Shown in pieces: positions 25,194-33,872 of a DNA stretch of 64,000 nucleotides; within the stretch, counting starts at the first letter, position 1, and each line of letters starts with the position of its first letter. Both the position numbers and the translations under genes were made by a program. The notes beneath the pieces were generated by a model that was given only the letters and a program-made list of their open reading frames with translations, was not told the origin of the DNA and searched no databases. This DNA comes from Streptomyces sp. DH41. GTDB lineage: Bacteria > Actinomycetota > Actinomycetes > Streptomycetales > Streptomycetaceae. The DNA is taken from the NCBI RefSeq assembly GCF_029813785.1, contig NZ_JARVKY010000023.1, positions 1 to 64,000 of the forward strand. Reading direction: 5' to 3'.

Positions 25194-26972
25194 CTACTCG
25201 ACCTTCGACAGCCGCGCCTTCGGCCGCCCCGAGCCCTTGCTGTCGGACTGGTACTGGAGGTCGTCGCCGACCGGTGTGAGGCGGACGGCGTGGAGGGCCT
25301 GGACGCAGACCCCGCGGTTGCCCTTGGCGCCCACGGCGCTCGTGACGATCTCCTTCTCCGTCACCTTCTTCAGGGTCAGTACGTCGTCGCAGATGCCGTC
25401 CAGGAGGTCGGTGTGGCGCAGGGTGCCCACTTCCTCGCCCACCTCGGCGTCGCGGACGGTCAGACGGAAGGTGCCGAGCGGCAGGTTGCCGTCGACCGCG
25501 ATGGCCTGGCCCTCCCAGGTGCCGACGTAGCGCTGGGGGACGGCGCGCGGGGAGGACGGCGCGTGGGTGGCGGTGTCACCGGTTCCCGGGGTGTTCTCTC
25601 CGCCCTGACCCGGCAGCAGGTCCAGGACGAAGACCGACCCGACCGTCACCGCCGCCAGTGCTCCCGCCACCGCGAGCGCCACGGTGCAGCTGAACCGCCG
25701 CCCGCGTCCGGCGACGCCTCGTGTGGAGGTCGCCGCGACGGAGAGGGCGAGCCTGCCCGGTGCGGGGTCGCCGTCCCTCGGCCCGGGTACGGGCGCGCCC
25801 GGCGAGGGCATCACCGGCGGTGGCCCGAAGGCACCGGCGGTGGGCGCCGCCGCGTCCTCCGCCCTCGCCGATCCCGCCGTTCCCTCCGCTCCCTCCGCTC
25901 CCGCCGTGACCGACGGGCGGCTGAACCCCAGCGGGCCCGAGGCCGAGGCCGGTCCCGCCGCCCACTCCGAGGCGTGATCCGAGGCGTGATCCGAGGCCGG
26001 TCCCGGGACCGGTCCCGAGGCCGGTCCTGCCGCCCGCTCGGGTGACCGCTCGGGCGCCCGCTGGGCGGCCTCCAGGTTCAGCAGTCGCACGGCGCTCCGG
26101 CTGACCTGCTCCACCAGCTCCCCCGGCAGCCAGCCGCCGGACACGAGCCGCGCCGCGCCCTCGGGTGCGAGGCGTCGGGCCAGGTCGCCCGGGGCGGGGC
26201 GGGCGGCCGGGTCCTTGGCCAGGCACGCCGCCACCAGCTCCCGTATCTCGGCGTTCGCCTCCCCGTCCAAGGCGCCGAGCTGCGGCTCCTCGTGGACGAC
26301 CTTGTAGAGGAGCGCGGCCGACGAGTCTCCCGGGAAGGGCGGCGCGCCCATCGCCGCGAAGGCGAGGACGGCACCCAGCGAGAACACGTCCGCCGCGCCC
26401 GTCACGCCCTTGCCCAGGATCTGCTCGGGCGACATGTAACCGGGCGAACCGATCGAGACGCCCGTCGAGGTCAGGGAGGCGGTGCCGTCCGTCGCGCGGG
26501 CGATACCGAAGTCGATCAGGAGGGGGCCGTCGAGGGTCAGCAGTACGTTGGACGGCTTCACGTCCCGGTGGACGAGGCCCAGCTCGTGCACCGCCGCCAG
26601 CGCCTCGCCCAGACCGGCGCCGAGCGCCCGTACCGAGTGGGCCGGCAGCGGGCCGTGGGCCGCTACGGCCGCCGTCAGGGACGGACCGGCCGCGTACGCC
26701 GTGGCGACCCACGGCACGCGTGCGTCGGGGTCCGCGTCCAGTACGGGCGCGGTCCAGGCGGCGCCCACCCGGCGCGCGGCCTCCACCTCGCGCCGGAAGC
26801 GGGCCCGGAACTCCTCGTCGAGCGCGAAGTGCGGATGCACGATCTTCACGGCGACCGTGCGGCCGCCGGCGCTGCGGCCCAGGTAGACCCGGCCCATGCC
26901 GCCGGAGCCCAGTCGGCCGAGCAGCCGGTAGGGCCCCACAGCGGTGGGTTCATCGACTTCGAGCGGCTGCAT
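25194..26972 (-). CDS. Membrane Ser/Thr protein kinase (PknB-type)
   Basis: The protein has about 592 residues from ATG 26972, preferred over GTG 26981 because the GGGGGAG site is then 9 nt away. The N-terminal kinase domain (residues 15-280) has GSGGMGRVY, the VAVKIVH lysine, HRDVKPSNVLL, LIDFGIARA and GSPGYMSPEQ, so it should be active. A long Pro/Ala/Gly linker with degenerate PGP repeats follows, then one membrane helix (LAVAGALAAVTVGSVFVLDLL) and an extracytoplasmic ~130-residue domain (VGTWEGQAIAVDGNLPLGTFRLTV) of unknown ligand. It stands alone, next to mqnA. Confidence 0.93.
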   Translation of the reverse strand: MQPLEVDEPTAVGPYRLLGRLGSGGMGRVYLGRSAGGRTVAVKIVHPHFALDEEFRARFRREVEAARRVGAAWTAPVLDADPDARVPWVATAYAAGPSLTAAVAAHGPLPAHSVRALGAGLGEALAAVHELGLVHRDVKPSNVLLTLDGPLLIDFGIARATDGTASLTSTGVSIGSPGYMSPEQILGKGVTGAADVFSLGAVLAFAAMGAPPFPGDSSAALLYKVVHEEPQLGALDGEANAEIRELVAACLAKDPAARPAPGDLARRLAPEGAARLVSGGWLPGELVEQVSRSAVRLLNLEAAQRAPERSPERAAGPASGPVPGPASDHASDHASEWAAGPASASGPLGFSRPSVTAGAEGAEGTAGSARAEDAAAPTAGAFGPPPVMPSPGAPVPGPRDGDPAPGRLALSVAATSTRGVAGRGRRFSCTVALAVAGALAAVTVGSVFVLDLLPGQGGENTPGTGDTATHAPSSPRAVPQRYVGTWEGQAIAVDGNLPLGTFRLTVRDAEVGEEVGTLRHTDLLDGICDDVLTLKKVTEKEIVTSAVGAKGNRGVCVQALHAVRLTPVGDDLQYQSDSKGSGRPKARLSKVE

Positions 26973-27081
26973 GGCGTCCACCTCTCCCCCGTACGCCAGC
27001 CAGTGCCTGCCGGTACCTGCCGGTACCTGTGTGCAGGGTAGTGGGCCGCCCGCCCGGAACCCCGTGCGAATGCCGTACGCG

Positions 27082-27930
27082 TCAGGGCTGGAGCAGGTCC
27101 ACCTTCACGTCCGCCGGGAAGCCGGTGCTCGGGCCGACCCGGCGGGCGAACTCGGCGACCGCGTCCAGCTGCGGGGCACCGAGGCGGAAGTCGAGCGTGG
27201 TGAAGTACTTCGCGAGGGTCTCCTCGTCGAAGGCCTCCCAGCGGGCCGCCTGCTCGGCGACCTTGTCGACCTCCTCCAGGGAGAGGTTGCGGGAGGCGAG
27301 GAAGGCCTCGTGCACCTTGCGGGTGATGACCGGCTCGCGCTCGGCGTAGTCGCGCCGGGCCGCCCAGACCGCGAAGACGAACGGCAGTCCCGTCCACTCC
27401 TTCCACAGCGCGCCCAGGTCGTGCACTTCGAGGCCGTAGCGCGGGCCGTCGATCATGTTCGCGCGCAGGGCCGCGTCGCCGATGAGGACGGCCGCGTCGG
27501 CCTCCTGCATCATCAGGCTCAGGTCCGGCGGGCAGGTGTAGTAGTCGGGCTGGACGCCGAACCGCTCGGCCAGCAGCAGCTGGGCGAGGCGCACGGAGGT
27601 GCGCGAGGTCGACCCGAGGGCGACCCGGGCACCGTCCAGCCGGTCCAGCGGGACCTGCGAGACGATCACGCACGACATCACCGGGCCGTCGCAGCCGACG
27701 GCGATGTCGGGGAAGGCAACCAGATCGTCGGCGTTCTTGAGGAATTCGACCAGGGTGACGGGACCGATGTCGAGATCGCCCTGCACCAGCTGCTCGCTGA
27801 GCTTCTCCGGGGTGTCCTTCGTCAGCTCGAAGTCGAGGAGCGTGCCTGTTCTCGCGAGCCCCCAGTACAGAGGCAGGCAGTTCAGGAACTGGATGTGGCC
27901 GACGCGCGGCCGGGTGCGAGAATTGTCCAC
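27082..27930 (-). CDS. mqnA: Chorismate dehydratase, futalosine pathway
   Basis: This 282-residue protein of the periplasmic-binding-protein fold forms 3-enolpyruvylbenzoate from chorismate, the first committed step of the futalosine menaquinone route. It starts MDNSRTRPRVGHIQFLNCLPLYWGL. Family segments include LVQGDLDIGPVTLVEFLKNADDLV, LGSTSRTSVRLAQLLLAE and AAVLIGDAAL. It is transcribed away from the cold-shock gene. The related MqnD is not in this window. Confidence 0.95.
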   Translation of the reverse strand: MDNSRTRPRVGHIQFLNCLPLYWGLARTGTLLDFELTKDTPEKLSEQLVQGDLDIGPVTLVEFLKNADDLVAFPDIAVGCDGPVMSCVIVSQVPLDRLDGARVALGSTSRTSVRLAQLLLAERFGVQPDYYTCPPDLSLMMQEADAAVLIGDAALRANMIDGPRYGLEVHDLGALWKEWTGLPFVFAVWAARRDYAEREPVITRKVHEAFLASRNLSLEEVDKVAEQAARWEAFDEETLAKYFTTLDFRLGAPQLDAVAEFARRVGPSTGFPADVKVDLLQP

Positions 27931-28034
27931 ATCGCGAGGCTAGCCCTCCCCCGGTATCCGCCCGCCGCCGACCCCCGGCGTCAGCCGAACGGCCCAGGTG
28001 TTCAAACATTCGGGTGAAGTGATCTTGGCCTCTG

Positions 28035-28062
28035 TTGCGCTCGGGGCCCTGCGTGCTAGGCT
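28035..28062 (+). promoter_or_regulatory. Candidate promoter for the cold-shock gene
   Basis: TTGCGC (28035-28040), a 16-bp spacer and TAGGCT (28057-28062) resemble a vegetative sigma promoter. It would give a leader of about 150 nt before the cold-shock start at 28222, and long leaders are usual for csp mRNAs. Confidence 0.45.
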
Positions 28063-28221
28063 CACAGCAAGTTGCAGTTTGGTTTCCCTTGCAGTACAGA
28101 GCCTGCGGAGCATGTGACCGCGGGCTCTCGTCGTTCTCAGACATATGCAGTTGTGCAGAATTCCAGTCTTCACACTTGCTGGTTCTGGAGCAGGGCAACC
28201 CTTTGGGCCCAAGGAGGGCTT

Positions 28222-28425
28222 ATGGCTACCGGAACCGTGAAGTGGTTCAACGCCGAAAAGGGCTTTGGATTCATCGCCCAGGAAGGCGGCGGCCCCGACG
28301 TCTTCGTCCACTACTCCGCGATCAATGCGACCGGCTTCCGGTCCCTCGAGGAGAACCAGCAGGTGAACTTCGACGTCACGCAGGGCCCGAAGGGTCCGCA
28401 GGCGGAGAATGTCACTCCTGTCTGA
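28222..28425 (+). CDS. Cold-shock protein, CspA family
   Basis: This 67-residue single cold-shock domain acts as an RNA chaperone and anti-terminator. It starts MATGTVKWFNAEKGFGFIAQ and carries both RNA-binding motifs, KGFGFI and DVFVHYSAI. A strong AAGGAGGG site precedes ATG 28222. A hairpin terminator follows closely. Several paralogues are expected in the genome. Confidence 0.97.
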   Translation: MATGTVKWFNAEKGFGFIAQEGGGPDVFVHYSAINATGFRSLEENQQVNFDVTQGPKGPQAENVTPV

Positions 28426-28441
28426 TTGACAGCAGTACCCA

Positions 28442-28476
28442 AGGAGCCCCGCGCCGACTTCGGCGACGGGGCTCCT
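28442..28476 (+). terminator. Terminator after the cold-shock gene
   Basis: AGGAGCCCC (28442-28450) pairs with GGGGCTCCT (28468-28476). The loop itself can form a smaller GCCGAC/GTCGGC-like stem. It lies 17 bp past the cold-shock stop. Confidence 0.85.
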
Positions 28477-28538
28477 GCCCTTTGGATGAATTCTCGGTGA
28501 CGTATCCGGTTGTCGGCGCCCGCCGCTAGGTTCCCGCC

Positions 28539-29174
28539 ATGACCGGCTTCCTGGACACCACCCGGACCTTCTACGACACCATCGCCGAGGACTACGCCGA
28601 CCGCTTCCGTTCCGCGGGCGCCGGCGGCCCGCTGGACCGGGCGCTGATGGGCGCCTTCGCCGAGCTGGTGGGAACGGCGGGGCAGGTGGCCGACCTCGGC
28701 TGCGGTCCCGGCCGGGTCACCGCCCATCTCGCCTCGCTCGGCCTGCGGGTCTTCGGCCTCGACCTCTCCGCCGCGATGCTCGCGATCGCCCGCCGCGAGA
28801 ACCCGGGCCTGCGGTTCGAGCAGGGTTCCATGCTGGAGCTGGACCTGCCCGACGGCGCCCTCGCGGGAGCCGTCTCCTGGTACTCGTCGATCCACACGCC
28901 GCGGGAGCGGCTGCCGGACCTCTTCGGTGAGGTGCGGCGGGTGCTGGCCCCGGGCGGCCACCTGCTCCTCGCCTTCCAGGCCGGCGACGAGCCCCTCCGC
29001 CTCGACCGCCCCTTCGGCCCCCCGGTCGCCCTGGACTACGAACGGCGACGGCCCGAGGCGATGGCGGAGCTGCTGGAGAAGGCCGGGTTCACCGTCCTGT
29101 CCCGGACGGTGCGGGTGCAGGAGGAGGACACCTCCTCGAAGGCCCCACAGGCCTGCCTGATCGCCCGCCGCTGA
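28539..29174 (+). CDS. Class I SAM-dependent methyltransferase
   Basis: The protein has 211 residues from ATG 28539 (MTGFLDTTRTFYDTIAEDYADRF). SAM motif I is VADLGCGPGRVTAHLASLG and the acidic ribose-binding residue follows in VFGLDLS. Later come GSMLELDLPDGALAGAVSWYSSIHT and an RVLAPGGHLLLAFQ segment. It is of the Methyltransf_25/11 type and is probably a small-molecule methylase, substrate unknown. It is not obviously linked to its neighbours. Confidence 0.88.
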   Translation: MTGFLDTTRTFYDTIAEDYADRFRSAGAGGPLDRALMGAFAELVGTAGQVADLGCGPGRVTAHLASLGLRVFGLDLSAAMLAIARRENPGLRFEQGSMLELDLPDGALAGAVSWYSSIHTPRERLPDLFGEVRRVLAPGGHLLLAFQAGDEPLRLDRPFGPPVALDYERRRPEAMAELLEKAGFTVLSRTVRVQEEDTSSKAPQACLIARR

Positions 29175-29221
29175 CCGCCGGTGGCCGCCCGCCACCGACC
29201 GCCCGGCGGCGGCTTGGTGGT

Positions 29222-31150
29222 CTACGTCTCGTACAGCGCCTCGACCGCCCCCGCGAAGTCCCGCATGATCTCCTCGCGCCGCAGCTTCATCGAGGGGGTC
29301 AGATGGCCCTCCCACTCGGTGAAGTCCCTCGGCAGGACGGCGAAGCGGCGGATGGACTCCGGACGGGAGACCAGCTTGTTGGCGTCGTCGACCGCGCGCT
29401 GGAGCACCGCCAGGACCTCCTCGTCGTCGGTCAGCAGCTCCGGCGGCACCGGGTGCTTGCCGTTCATGCGCCGCCAGTGGGTGAGGCCGTCGGGGTCGAG
29501 GGTGAACAGGGCGGTGACGTAGGGGCGGCGGTCGCCCAGCACGATGCACTGGGATATCAGGGGGTGGGAGCGCAGCCAGTTCTCCAGCGGGGCCGGGGCC
29601 ACGCTCTTGCCGCCCGCGGTGATCAGCAGCTCCTTCTTGCGGCCGGTGATCGTCAGGTAGCCCTCGTCGTCCAGGCTGCCGATGTCGCCGGTGGCGAACC
29701 AGCCGTCGGGGGCGGCCGGGACGACGCCGCCCGCCTGGGTGTCCCAGTAGCCGTGCAGGACCTGGTCGCCGGCGATGAGGATCTCGCCGTCGGCGGCGAT
29801 ACGGACGCGGGTGCCGGGCAGTGGCCAGCCGACCGTGCCGAGGCGCGGCTTCAGCGGGGGTGTCACCGTCGCCGCGGCCGTCGTCTCGGTGAGGCCGTAG
29901 CCCTCGAAGATCTCGATACCGGCTCCGGCGTAGAAGGCGGCCAGGCGGCGGCCGAGCGGGGAGCCGCCGCAGATGACGTAGCGGACCCGGCCGCCCATGG
30001 CGTTGCGGATCTTGCGGAAGACCAGCGGGTCGTAGAAGGAGCGGGCGGTCTTCAGGCCGCGGCCCGGGCCGCCGCTCGCGCCCGTCTGGCGGTCCTCCAT
30101 GGCCTCGCCGTAGCGCACCGCCACCGAGACGGCGCGGTCGAAGGCCGAGGCCCGGCCGCCCGACTCGGCCTTGGCGCGGGCGGTGTTGAAGATCTTCTCC
30201 AGCATGTACGGGATGGTCAGGAGGCAGGTCGGGCGGAAGGCCGCCAGATCCGGGAGCAGGTCCCGCGGCTTCAGGCTCGGCGCGTGACCGAGGCGGACCC
30301 GGGCTCGGACGCAGGCCACGGCGACCATGCGGCCGAAGACGTGGGACATCGGGAGGAAGAGCAGGATCGAGGGCTCCTCGCCCGTCTTCGCCTTGAAGAC
30401 GGGGTAGAGCAGCTCGATCGCGTTGTCCACCTCGGCGAAGAAGTTGCCGTGGGTCAGGGCACAGCCCTTCGGGCGGCCGGTGGTGCCCGAGGTGTAGATC
30501 AGGGTGGCGAGCGTGCTCGGGCTCAGCATGCCCCGGCGGACCTCCACCTCCGCGTCCGGCACCCGCGCGCCCAGCTCCGCCAGCCGCTCGACGTGCCCCT
30601 TCTCCATGACCCACAGGTGCTTGAGGTCGGGCATGCGGTCCAGCTCGGGGCCGAGGGCCGCGGCCTGCGCGGTGGTCTCGGTGACCAGGGTGACCGCGCC
30701 GGAGTCCTGGAGGATCCAGCGGGTCTGGAAGAGGGAGGAGGTCGGGTAGACGGGGACGGTGACCAGGCCGGCCGCCCACGCGGCGAAGTCCAGCAGCGTC
30801 CACTCGTACGTCGTCCGGGCCATGATCGCGATGCGGTCGCCCGGCGCCATACCCTCGGCGATCATGCCCTTGGCCACCGCCAGCACCTGCTCGGCGAACC
30901 CGGCCGCCGTCACGTCGGACCAGGCCCCGTCAGGGGACCTGCGGCTGAGGACCACCTGGCCCGGAACCGCGGCCGCGTTGTCGAAGGGCAGGTCGGCGAG
31001 GGAGCCGCGGCGCACCGGCGGGGCGAACGGTGGTACGTACGCCTCCCGTACGGCCCCGTCCAGCCGCCGTGTCTCGGGCGCCACCAGGGTGGGGCCGGGG
31101 GCGTCGGCGTAACCGGCGGATGCTGCGAAGGAGGGAAGCGGGGTGGACAC
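29222..31150 (-). CDS. Long-chain acyl-CoA synthetase (AMP-forming)
   Basis: The protein has 642 residues from GTG 31150 (reads VSTPLPSFAASAGYAD), which has a GGAG site upstream. It activates fatty acids as acyl-AMP and then acyl-CoA. Motifs: the P-loop LIYTSGTTGRPKGCALTHGN, the EGYGLTETTAA segment, GWFATGDIGSLDDEGYLTI and the adenylation lysine region GRKKELLITAGGKSVAP. About 60 residues upstream of the enzyme fold form a linker. It may act with the divergently transcribed fabG4/htdX-like genes across the repeat region. Confidence 0.93.
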   Translation of the reverse strand: MSTPLPSFAASAGYADAPGPTLVAPETRRLDGAVREAYVPPFAPPVRRGSLADLPFDNAAAVPGQVVLSRRSPDGAWSDVTAAGFAEQVLAVAKGMIAEGMAPGDRIAIMARTTYEWTLLDFAAWAAGLVTVPVYPTSSLFQTRWILQDSGAVTLVTETTAQAAALGPELDRMPDLKHLWVMEKGHVERLAELGARVPDAEVEVRRGMLSPSTLATLIYTSGTTGRPKGCALTHGNFFAEVDNAIELLYPVFKAKTGEEPSILLFLPMSHVFGRMVAVACVRARVRLGHAPSLKPRDLLPDLAAFRPTCLLTIPYMLEKIFNTARAKAESGGRASAFDRAVSVAVRYGEAMEDRQTGASGGPGRGLKTARSFYDPLVFRKIRNAMGGRVRYVICGGSPLGRRLAAFYAGAGIEIFEGYGLTETTAAATVTPPLKPRLGTVGWPLPGTRVRIAADGEILIAGDQVLHGYWDTQAGGVVPAAPDGWFATGDIGSLDDEGYLTITGRKKELLITAGGKSVAPAPLENWLRSHPLISQCIVLGDRRPYVTALFTLDPDGLTHWRRMNGKHPVPPELLTDDEEVLAVLQRAVDDANKLVSRPESIRRFAVLPRDFTEWEGHLTPSMKLRREEIMRDFAGAVEALYET

Positions 31151-31241
31151 GGGCGGCTCCTGGGACGTGCAGCGGCGACAACTGCGTCCGCTGTCACCGC
31201 TGTCACTGTTGACACTGCTCTGCTGCGTGGACGTACGTACT

Positions 31242-31337
31242 TCAAGACGTACGCGTCTCAAGACGTACGCGTCTCAAGACGTACGTGCTTCATGACGTAC
31301 GTGTCTCAAGACGTACGTGCCTCATGACGTGGGTGCC
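31242..31337. repeat. Six tandem copies of a 16-bp repeat
   Basis: Six contiguous 16-bp units run exactly from 31242 to 31337. The first two are identical (TCAAGACGTACGCGTC). The rest are variants with TCAWGACGTACGTGYY, and the last is the most diverged. Each of the first five contains the self-complementary core GTAC/ACGTACGT, so the array is also a series of small palindromes. It sits between the acyl-CoA synthetase start and the fabG4-like gene. Confidence 0.95.
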
Positions 31338-31505
31338 TCGCGCACCGACGTGTTCGTCGCCGGGCGCCGAGGCGCTCATCGTTCATCGCCGGGTTCCTCG
31401 GACACGGGTCCACCGGCGGTCGGTCCCGGGATCGTACGGCCCCCTCGTGGGGAGTTGGTGCGGGTTCCGGGACGGTCCCGCGCTGGGGGTGTGCAGTCTC
31501 GGGGG

Positions 31506-31636
31506 TTACCTGCCAGTAAGTCACATTCGTTCCGTTATGACTGCGCCACTCCGGCCGCGCACCGCGAAGGACCTCACTTCGAGCCGCCTCTCACCCGTGA
31601 CTTAGACTTACCACCGGTAACCTTACTCCGGAGTAA
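31506..31636. promoter_or_regulatory. Three TTAC...GTAA palindromes, candidate TetR operators
   Basis: TTACCTGCCAGTAA (31506-31519), TTACCACCGGTAA (31608-31620) and TTACTCCGGAGTAA (31623-31636, a perfect palindrome) share TTAC/GTAA ends. The last is 38 bp before the fabG4-like start. A TetR regulator is encoded just downstream of this gene set and is the obvious candidate ligand, by inference only. Confidence 0.6.
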
Positions 31637-31674
31637 GCAATGCCCGGAGCATGTCACGGAGCTGGGAGTCACCC

Positions 31675-32970
31675 ATGGCCGACCGCTATCTGAGCATCAC
31701 CGGCACGGCGCCCGGCCGTTTCCTCACCCGGCGCCTCGGCCTGCCGCAGCCCGCCCCACTCGAACGCCACTCGCTCAGCGGCGGCCTGCTGCACCTCACG
31801 GCCGGCGAGACGGACCTCGACCTCGCGCCCGTACTGGCCCGCACGGGACTCGGTCCGGACGACGCCGGCCACCCCGCCGCCGTCGTCCTCGACGCCACCG
31901 GCGTCCGGGACGTCGACTCGCTCGCCGGGGTACACGCCGCCCTGCACCCCGTCGTACGGTCCGTCGCGACGAGCGGCCGGGTGGTCGTGCTCGGCGCCCC
32001 GCTCGACCCGGCCGACCACCACCAGGCCGCCGCCCAACAAGCGTTGGAGGGCTTCACCCGCTCGCTCGGCAAGGAGATCGGCCGGGGCAGAACGGTCAAC
32101 CTCGTCCGGCTCACCGACGCGCACGCCGCCGAATCCACCCTCCGCTTCCTCCTCTCCCCCGCCTCCGCCTACGTCAGCGGCCAGGTGATCGAGGTCTCGG
32201 CCGCGAACGGGACCGCCGCCGCGCCCGACGACTGGGAGCTGCCCCTCGCCGGACGCACCGCCCTGGTCACCGGCGCCGCGCGCGGCATCGGCGCGGCGGT
32301 CGCCGGGACCCTGGCCGGGCAGGGCGCACATGTCGTCGTCCTCGACGTGCCGCAGGCCGAGGAGGAGGCGCGCAAGGCCGCCGAGCGCCTCGGCGGCACC
32401 GCTCTCGCCCTCGACATCACGGCCGCCGACGCGGGTGGACGCATCGCCGCCGCCCTGCCCGGCGGACTCGATGTCCTGGTCCACAACGCGGGTGTCACCC
32501 GGGACCGGCGCCTGGTCAACATGCCCGCCGAGCGGTGGACTTCCGTCCTCGACGTCAACCTCGCGAGCGTCCTGCGCACCACGGACGCGCTGCTCGCGGC
32601 GGGCGCGGTGAACCGGGGCGGCCGGATCGTGGCGACGGCGTCGATCGCGGGCCTCGCGGGCAACGCGGGCCAGACCAACTACGGTGCGAGCAAGGCGGGG
32701 ATCGTCGGCCTGGTCCGCTCCCTCGCGCCGCGCGCGCTCGCCGGGCACGGGGTGACGGTGAACGCGGTCGCCCCGGGCTTCATCGAGACGAGGATGACGG
32801 CAGCGGTCCCGCTGTTCATCCGCGAGGCCGGCCGCCGTATGAACTCCCTCGCGCAGGGCGGGCTGCCGGTGGACGTCGCCGAGACCACCGCCTGGCTCGC
32901 CCACCCTGCCTCGGGCGCGGTCAACGGCCAGGTCGTACGGGTCTGCGGCCAGAGCCTGCTGGGGGCGTGA
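31675..32970 (+). CDS. High-molecular-weight 3-oxoacyl-ACP/CoA reductase (FabG4-like)
   Basis: The protein has 431 residues from ATG 31675 (MADRYLSITGTAPGRFLTRRLGL) behind a GGAG site. It has two Rossmann-like halves. The N-terminal one (1-180) is degenerate. The C-terminal one is a full short-chain dehydrogenase with TGAARGIGAAVA for cofactor, HNAGVTRD, and the catalytic Ser-Tyr-Lys in ATASIAG ... TNYGASKAG. This is the FabG4 (Rv0242c) type of actinobacteria. Its stop overlaps the start of the next gene by one base, matching the fabG4-htdX pairing known in mycobacteria. Confidence 0.92.
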   Translation: MADRYLSITGTAPGRFLTRRLGLPQPAPLERHSLSGGLLHLTAGETDLDLAPVLARTGLGPDDAGHPAAVVLDATGVRDVDSLAGVHAALHPVVRSVATSGRVVVLGAPLDPADHHQAAAQQALEGFTRSLGKEIGRGRTVNLVRLTDAHAAESTLRFLLSPASAYVSGQVIEVSAANGTAAAPDDWELPLAGRTALVTGAARGIGAAVAGTLAGQGAHVVVLDVPQAEEEARKAAERLGGTALALDITAADAGGRIAAALPGGLDVLVHNAGVTRDRRLVNMPAERWTSVLDVNLASVLRTTDALLAAGAVNRGGRIVATASIAGLAGNAGQTNYGASKAGIVGLVRSLAPRALAGHGVTVNAVAPGFIETRMTAAVPLFIREAGRRMNSLAQGGLPVDVAETTAWLAHPASGAVNGQVVRVCGQSLLGA

Positions 32971-33872
32971 TGACACCCGCGGCAGCCACGCCACCCACCT
33001 CCCCCACCCCACCCACGAAGACGACGCACACGCTGACCGGCGTCCCCGCCCTCGCGCCGCTCCTCGCGCGCGGCGCCCTGCTGTCGCCCCTCAAGCAGCC
33101 CCGCCCGGACGCGGACTTCCCCCGCACCCGGCTGGTACTGCCCGGCCTGCGCGTGGACCTCGCGCGGCTGGCCGCGTACGAGCGGGTGTGCGGATTCCCG
33201 ACCGGCGCGGACGCGCTCGCGGTGACGTATCCGCACGTGCTGGGCTTCCCGTTGGCCATGCGTCTGATGAGCGGCCGGGACTTCCCGCTGCCGCTGCTGG
33301 GGCTCGTCCACACGTCGATCGGCATCATCCGGCGGGCCGCCATGCCCGCGAGCGGGGAGTACGAACTCACCACGTACGTCGAGGGCCTGGTGCCGCACCG
33401 ACGCGGTACCGAGGCGTCGGTGGTGACGGAGGTGCGGGCCGGCCGGGACCTGGTGTGGGAGTCGCGCAGCACGTACCTGGCGCGGCACAGCACAGCCGGA
33501 CACGCTCCCGCGGAATCGTCCGCCACGCCCCCCGGCCCCCTCCCCACCCGCGCCGAGTGGCACCTCGCCGGTGATGTCGGGCGGCGCTACGGTGCCGCCT
33601 CCGGTGACCGCAACCCGATCCACCTGCATGCGCTCACCGCCCGCCTGTTCGGCTTCCCCCGGGCCATCGCACACGGCATGTGGACCGTGGCCCGGTGCCT
33701 CGCCGAGCACGGGACGCCGGACGCGGCCGTGGTACGGGCGGAGTTCCGTGCGCCGGTACTGCTGCCGGGGACGGTGACGTACGGGGCGCAGGGCGGGCGG
33801 TTCGAGCTGCACGGCGGTGCGGGGCGGCGGCCGCACCTGTCGGGCGAGGTCGGCCCCTACCCGGCGACCTGA
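32970..33872 (+). CDS. MaoC-like 3-hydroxyacyl dehydratase (HtdX-like)
   Basis: The protein has 300 residues from ATG 32970, overlapping the fabG4 stop as TGATG. It is a double hot-dog enzyme. The hydratase-2 motif YGAASGDRNPIHLHALTARLFGF with the catalytic Asp and His is in the C-terminal half, and the N-terminal hot-dog (TYPHVLGFPLAMRLMSG) lacks it. It should interconvert R-3-hydroxyacyl and enoyl thioesters. Together with the reductase it gives two steps of a fatty-acid cycle. Its 3' end overlaps the convergent TetR gene by 16 bp. Confidence 0.9.
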   Translation: MTPAAATPPTSPTPPTKTTHTLTGVPALAPLLARGALLSPLKQPRPDADFPRTRLVLPGLRVDLARLAAYERVCGFPTGADALAVTYPHVLGFPLAMRLMSGRDFPLPLLGLVHTSIGIIRRAAMPASGEYELTTYVEGLVPHRRGTEASVVTEVRAGRDLVWESRSTYLARHSTAGHAPAESSATPPGPLPTRAEWHLAGDVGRRYGAASGDRNPIHLHALTARLFGFPRAIAHGMWTVARCLAEHGTPDAAVVRAEFRAPVLLPGTVTYGAQGGRFELHGGAGRRPHLSGEVGPYPAT

